Shown: positions 59,865 through 64,000 of the stretch, piece after piece
How positions within the stretch are numbered: the first letter of the stretch is position 1
Layout: every line of letters starts with the position of its first letter
Assembly (NCBI RefSeq): GCF_026162365.1
Contig: NZ_JAOANW010000002.1
Coordinates: forward strand, 372,001 to 436,000
From: Nitratireductor luteus
GTDB lineage: Bacteria > Pseudomonadota > Alphaproteobacteria > Rhizobiales > Rhizobiaceae
DNA length: 64,000 bases
Direction of reading: 5' to 3'
Program-made: the position numbers and the translations under genes
The notes under the pieces: model-generated
The model's database searches: none
Told to the model about the DNA's origin: nothing
What the model saw: only the letters and a program-made list of their open reading frames with translations

Positions 59865-61205
59865 ATGAAATTTCCTAGCCTTTTCACCTCGGGCCGCGCG
59901 TCGCTCGGCGCCATCGCCCTCATGGGCTTCGCCGCCCTGCCGGCCTATGCCCAGGATGCGGCAGAGCCTGCGGCCGAGGCCGCCGCCGGCGACCCCGCCT
60001 TCATCTTCAACACGCTACTGTTCCTCATGGGCGGCTTCCTGGTCATGTGGATGGCCGCAGGCTTTGCCATGCTGGAAGCCGGCATGGTGCGCTCCAAGAA
60101 CGTCTCCATGCAGCTCTTGAAGAACATCGCGCTCTATTCCATCGCCGGCCTCATGTACTGGGCGGTCGGCTACTCGCTGATGTATGTCAATGTGAACGGC
60201 TATTTCGGTACGTTCTGGCCCTATAGCTGGCCGGCCGCCGGCACGGCCAACGAGGGCGACTATGCCGTCGCCTCCGACTGGTTCTTCCAGATGGTGTTCG
60301 TGGCGACCGCCGCCTCGATCGTTTCGGGAACGCTGGCCGAGCGCATCAAGCTGTGGCCTTTCCTCGTCTTCGTCGTCGTGCTCACCGGCTTCATCTACCC
60401 GATTGCCGGTTCCTGGCAGTGGGGCGGCGGCTGGCTGTCCGAAATGGGCTTCTCCGATTTCGCCGGTTCGACGCTGGTGCATTCGGTCGGCGGCTGGGCG
60501 GCCCTTGCCGGCGCACTCCTGCTCGGCGCGCGTACCGATAAATACGGGCCGAAGGGCCAGGTACAGCCTATCCCCGGCTCCAACATGGCACTCGCCACGC
60601 TCGGCACCTTCATCCTGTGGCTTGGCTGGTTTGGCTTCAACGGCGCCTCGCAGCTCGCCATGGGCACCAATTCGGACGTTTCCGATGTGAGCCGCATCTT
60701 CGCCAACACAAACCTGGCTGCTGCCGGCGGCGTGATCGCGGCGCTGATCCTCACGCAGATCGTCTACAAGAAGGTCGACATCACCTTCGTGCTCAACGGT
60801 GCCTTGGCTGGTCTCGTCTCGATCACGGCCGAGCCGCTGATGCCGAGCCCGTTCATGGCCATCGTCATCGGCGCGATTGGCGGCGTCATCGTTGTGTTCA
60901 CCGTTCCGCTGCTCGACAAGCTCAAGATCGACGATGTCGTCGGCGCCATCCCGGTCCACCTGATCGCCGGCATATGGGGCACCATCGCCGTTCCGCTGAC
61001 CAATCCGGACACAAGCTTCGGCGTCCAGTTCATCGGCATCGTCGCCTATGGCGTGTTCACCTTCGTCGTCTCGCTGGTCGTGTGGATGATCATCAAGGCC
61101 GTGATTGGCCTGCGGGTCAGCGCCGAGGAAGAACTCAGCGGCCTCGATGTCGCTGAAGTCGGCGTCGAAGCCTATCCGGAGTTCATCGCCTCGCGCGTGC
61201 GCTAG
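59865..61205 (+). CDS. amtB: Ammonium transporter
   Basis: AmtB moves ammonium across the inner membrane and is blocked by GlnK. The 446-residue precursor has a signal peptide (about residues 1-30) and eleven helices. The twin pore histidines are His206 in TLVHSVGGWAAL and His365 in IPVHLIAGIWGT. AGGGAGAG precedes the ATG at 59865. It is co-transcribed with glnK and ends at a strong terminator. Confidence 0.96.
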   Translation: MKFPSLFTSGRASLGAIALMGFAALPAYAQDAAEPAAEAAAGDPAFIFNTLLFLMGGFLVMWMAAGFAMLEAGMVRSKNVSMQLLKNIALYSIAGLMYWAVGYSLMYVNVNGYFGTFWPYSWPAAGTANEGDYAVASDWFFQMVFVATAASIVSGTLAERIKLWPFLVFVVVLTGFIYPIAGSWQWGGGWLSEMGFSDFAGSTLVHSVGGWAALAGALLLGARTDKYGPKGQVQPIPGSNMALATLGTFILWLGWFGFNGASQLAMGTNSDVSDVSRIFANTNLAAAGGVIAALILTQIVYKKVDITFVLNGALAGLVSITAEPLMPSPFMAIVIGAIGGVIVVFTVPLLDKLKIDDVVGAIPVHLIAGIWGTIAVPLTNPDTSFGVQFIGIVAYGVFTFVVSLVVWMIIKAVIGLRVSAEEELSGLDVAEVGVEAYPEFIASRVR

Positions 61206-61283
61206 GCGCTGAAAGGGTGAACGCGGGGCCACAAGGCCCTGACTTGGAAAATCCCGTCGCAGCAACTTGACCGCTGTAAACTC

Positions 61284-61314
61284 AGGCCCGGAGCGATCCG
61301 GGCCTCTTTTTTTA
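61284..61314 (+). terminator. Rho-independent terminator of glnK-amtB
   Basis: The stem AGGCCCGGA/TCCGGGCCT (9 bp) with a GCGA loop is followed by CTTTTTTTAT, 79 bases after the amtB stop. Confidence 0.92.
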
Positions 61315-61350
61315 TCGCCGCGGTCGTTCCGCTCCACTTCCCTTGCATGG

Positions 61351-61365
61351 TTAATGCAGCCTTAA
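61351..61365 (+). promoter_or_regulatory. CtrA-binding site upstream of ftsK
   Basis: TTAA-TGCAGCC-TTAA is a perfect TTAA-N7-TTAA box, followed by CC as in the TTAACC half-sites of known targets. It lies 77 bases before the ftsK start. CtrA controls many division genes in this class, which makes this an attractive but untested site. Confidence 0.62.
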
Positions 61366-61441
61366 CCTTCGCTGCCTAGGGTGCCCGTAGGTAGGCGCGC
61401 GGGGATCGCCCGTGCGCCGTCAATGACGCACGGACGGGAAA

Positions 61442-63964
61442 ATGCGTATGAGTTCCGGTTCTTCCGCGACATTTGCGATGCATGAGGGCGGGTTCGGCTT
61501 TCAGGCGTTCTTGCGCCGTCAGGCGGCGCGCGCCTTCGGCCTGGCGCTGTTGGCGTTCGTCGCCTTCTGCCTTGCCAGCCTCGCAACATGGAATGTCGCG
61601 GACCCCAGTTTCAGCCACGCCACCGACAATGCCGTAACCAATGCCATGGGCTATCCGGGCGCGGTGTTCGCCGATATCGCCATGCAGTTTTTTGGGCTGG
61701 CGTCGGTCGCCGGCCTGGTGCCGGCGGTGTTCTGGGGCGCCATGCTGGCAAGCGCGCAGGGCGTCGACCGTCCGGGGCGCCGCATTGCGGCATGGCTCGG
61801 CGGTGCATTGCTGGCCGCCGGCGTGGCCGGATGCATTGCCCCGCCGCAGACCTGGCCGCTGCCCACCGGGCTCGGCGGCGTGTTCGGCGATATGGTGCTG
61901 GTTGCGCCGAAGCTCGTGACGGGCAGCTATCCGAGCGGCTTCATGGGCTTCGTCGTCGGCGGCCTTTTGATCGGCCCGGCCATCTGGCTGACGCTGTTTG
62001 CCTCGTCCGTATTGGGGCGGGCGCCCGTCGAGGAGGATTTCCTTCCCGAGGAAACCGAACCTTTCGAGGATTATGATGCCGATGACGACGGCGATGCATT
62101 CGTCGCGCTGGGCTGGCTGGTCCACTGGTGGCTGAGCCTGCGCGCCCTGATACGCCGCCGTTTTTCCGTGCGCGGAGCGGAATTGCCGGAAGAATACGAT
62201 ATTCCGGTGCAGCCGGCCGCGCCGCGCGGGGCCGGGCGCATCGAACCGGGATTCGATGGCGGCTTCGAGCCGTCGCTGGATGATTTCGACGATTTCGATA
62301 ATGACGATGACCGGGCGCCGTGGGCAGACAATGCCGCTTTGGCCCGGCCCGCTCCTGCTCGGGTTGAGAATCCGGCGCCACGTCCGACGCCGGGAGCCCG
62401 GGTGCGTCGCGAAGCCCAGCCGTCGCTGCTTGGCTCGGACAGCTTCGAATTGCCTCAACTTCACATGCTCACCGAGCCCAAGGCATCGACCAAGGATCCA
62501 AGCCTTTCCAGGGACGCGCTGGAGCAGAATGCGCGCCTGCTCGAAGGCGTGCTGGAGGACTTCGGCGTCAAGGGCGAGATCATCCATGTGCGCCCCGGTC
62601 CGGTCGTCACGCTTTACGAGCTGGAGCCGGCACCTGGCATCAAGTCGTCCCGCGTCATTGGCCTTGCCGACGACATCGCCCGCTCCATGAGCGCGATCGC
62701 CGCCCGCGTTGCCGTGGTTCCCGGGCGCAATGCCATCGGCATCGAACTGCCCAATTCCAGCCGCGAGACGGTTTATCTGCGCGAGCTTCTGGCCAGCCGC
62801 GAATTCGAGACTACAAAGACCCGGCTGGCCCTGGCGCTGGGCAAGACCATCAATGGCGAGGCGGTGATCGCCGACATCGCCAAGATGCCGCATCTGCTGG
62901 TCGCCGGCACCACCGGCTCGGGCAAGTCGGTGGCGATCAACACCATGATCCTGTCGCTGCTCTATCGCATGACGCCGGACCAGTGCCGCCTGATCATGAT
63001 CGACCCCAAGATGCTGGAGCTCTCCGTCTATGACGGGATCCCGCATCTGCTTACCCCGGTTGTGACCGACCCGAAGAAGGCCGTGGTGGCGCTGAAATGG
63101 ACCGTGCGGGAGATGGAAGACCGCTACCGCAAGATGTCCAAGGTCGGCGTGCGCAACATCGAGGGCTTCAATCAGCGCGTGGCCGCCGCCCGGAAGAAGG
63201 GCGAGACGATCAACCGCACGGTGCAGACCGGTTTCGACCGGGAAACCGGCGAGGCCATCTACGAGACGGAGGAACTCGATCTCGATCCGATGCCCTTCAT
63301 CGTCGTCATTATCGATGAGATGGCCGACCTGATGATGGTGGCCGGCAAGGACATCGAGGGCGCGGTGCAGCGCCTGGCGCAAATGGCGCGCGCTGCCGGT
63401 ATCCACGTGATCATGGCCACGCAGCGCCCCTCGGTCGACGTCATCACCGGCACGATCAAGGCGAACTTCCCGACCCGCATCTCCTTCCAGGTCACGTCGA
63501 AGATCGACAGCCGCACCATTTTGGGCGAGCAGGGCGCGGAACAGCTCCTCGGCATGGGCGACATGCTCTACATGGCCGGCGGCGGGCGCATTCAGCGCGT
63601 GCACGGGCCGTTCGTTTCCGACGGCGAGGTCGAGGAAGTGGTCGCGCATCTGAAGATGCAGGGCGCCCCAGACTACCTCGAGGCGGTCACCGAAGACGAC
63701 GGCAGCGACGATGATGGCGGCGGCTCGGGCTCGGGCGGTTCCGGCGGAAACTGGAGCGATTCGGAAGATCCCTATGACCAGGCGGTGGCCGTGGTGCTGC
63801 GCGACGGCAAGGCTTCCACCAGCTACATTCAGCGCCGGCTCGGCATCGGCTACAACCGCGCCGCCTCGATCATCGAGCGCATGGAGCAGGAGGGTGTCGT
63901 CGGCCCGGCCAATCACGCCGGCAAGCGCGAGATACTTGTTCCGACCGAACAGGACGATATGTAG
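61442..63964 (+). CDS. ftsK: DNA translocase FtsK
   Basis: FtsK couples chromosome dimer resolution and segregation to cell division. The 840-residue protein has an N-terminal membrane domain of about four helices (residues 25-205), an acidic linker ([11 protein letters not shown] and [11 protein letters not shown]), the alpha/beta motor domain with Walker A TTGSGKS near residue 490 and Walker [12 protein letters not shown], and a C-terminal gamma winged helix ([20 protein letters not shown]) that reads polar DNA signals. It starts at 61442, behind a CtrA box, and ends 36 bases before the window edge. Confidence 0.96.
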   Translation: MRMSSGSSATFAMHEGGFGFQAFLRRQAARAFGLALLAFVAFCLASLATWNVADPSFSHATDNAVTNAMGYPGAVFADIAMQFFGLASVAGLVPAVFWGAMLASAQGVDRPGRRIAAWLGGALLAAGVAGCIAPPQTWPLPTGLGGVFGDMVLVAPKLVTGSYPSGFMGFVVGGLLIGPAIWLTLFASSVLGRAPVEEDFLPEETEPFEDYDADDDGDAFVALGWLVHWWLSLRALIRRRFSVRGAELPEEYDIPVQPAAPRGAGRIEPGFDGGFEPSLDDFDDFDNDDDRAPWADNAALARPAPARVENPAPRPTPGARVRREAQPSLLGSDSFELPQLHMLTEPKASTKDPSLSRDALEQNARLLEGVLEDFGVKGEIIHVRPGPVVTLYELEPAPGIKSSRVIGLADDIARSMSAIAARVAVVPGRNAIGIELPNSSRETVYLRELLASREFETTKTRLALALGKTINGEAVIADIAKMPHLLVAGTTGSGKSVAINTMILSLLYRMTPDQCRLIMIDPKMLELSVYDGIPHLLTPVVTDPKKAVVALKWTVREMEDRYRKMSKVGVRNIEGFNQRVAAARKKGETINRTVQTGFDRETGEAIYETEELDLDPMPFIVVIIDEMADLMMVAGKDIEGAVQRLAQMARAAGIHVIMATQRPSVDVITGTIKANFPTRISFQVTSKIDSRTILGEQGAEQLLGMGDMLYMAGGGRIQRVHGPFVSDGEVEEVVAHLKMQGAPDYLEAVTEDDGSDDDGGGSGSGGSGGNWSDSEDPYDQAVAVVLRDGKASTSYIQRRLGIGYNRAASIIERMEQEGVVGPANHAGKREILVPTEQDDM

Positions 63965-64000
63965 TAAGCGAGCCGTTCGAGGTGCTGTACGCGCGGGTCA

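Noticed and set aside
61376-63916. An 846-residue open frame on the strand opposite ftsK (and similar long frames opposite acs, tkt, sdhA, ctpA and atpA)
   Set aside because: These are mirror frames of high-GC coding DNA. They are rich in His, Arg, Asp and Gly, lack ribosome sites and family motifs, and lie opposite genes with clear identity.

Overview
The window looks like chromosomal DNA of an alphaproteobacterium of the order Hyphomicrobiales (Rhizobiales), close to the Phyllobacteriaceae/Mesorhizobium group. The evidence is the GC-rich sequence, the gene content and gene order (proA-nadD, tal/priA/atpHAGDC, tkt/gap/pgk/fba, zapA, rimM-trmD-rplS-leuC, sdhCDAB, glnK-amtB-ftsK), an AtpD with a long Ala/Lys/Pro-rich N-terminus, a C-terminally extended RplS, and several short dispersed palindromic repeats of the rhizobial type. 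Genus is inferred only. I see no rRNA, tRNA, CRISPR array, insertion sequence or prophage. Almost everything is core metabolism or cell-envelope housekeeping.

Layout. 1-5.4 kb: 3' end of proA, nadD, an SDR, then a small accessory cluster (DUF1127-like peptide, DJ-1/PfpI protein, VOC protein, WYL-domain regulator). Two near-identical palindromes inside this cluster look like the regulator's operators. 5.5-13.8 kb: acs, usg, yggS, leuS-lptE, a PlsC-like acyltransferase and a transaldolase-family gene. 13.9-22.8 kb: priA, a HEPN-type gene pair (one member frameshifted), and the F1 ATP synthase operon atpHAGDC. 23-29.3 kb: sodC and the minus-strand series rsfS-rlmH-envC-ctpA-divergent polysaccharide deacetylase-rppH. 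29.5-39.8 kb: MFS transporter, SGNH hydrolase, and the glycolytic/pentose phosphate run tkt-gap-(cation antiporter)-pgk-fba. 40-45 kb: a coiled-coil protein, zapA, rimM-trmD, a DUF4260 remnant, a GFA protein, rplS and leuC. 45-50.6 kb: little-known envelope genes, including a DUF2975/XRE pair with a clear operator and a four-gene minus-strand cluster built around a membrane-anchored ClpP-like protease. 50.8-58.3 kb: sdhCDAB, msrA, a leucine-dehydrogenase-like enzyme, OsmC protein and a UbiH-type hydroxylase. 58.4-64 kb: tesB, glnK-amtB behind a sigma54-like promoter, and ftsK behind a perfect CtrA box.

The most useful observations are structural. nadD and rsfS, normally neighbours, sit at the two ends of a segment that reads as one inversion of about 28 kb. 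zapA is joined directly to rimM, with neither 6S RNA nor rpsP between them. holA is missing after lptE. Small-scale decay is visible in a HEPN gene (one lost base) and in a DUF4260 gene (internal deletion plus a 16-bp duplication). rlmH appears to start at ATC. A short minus-strand peptide gene carries an essentially perfect Shine-Dalgarno sequence. No complete new defence or mobile system is evident. The best candidates for undescribed biology are the periplasmic protease cluster (46.6-49.5 kb), the HEPN pair (16.1-16.9 kb) and the short transcript at 4.84-5.0 kb.
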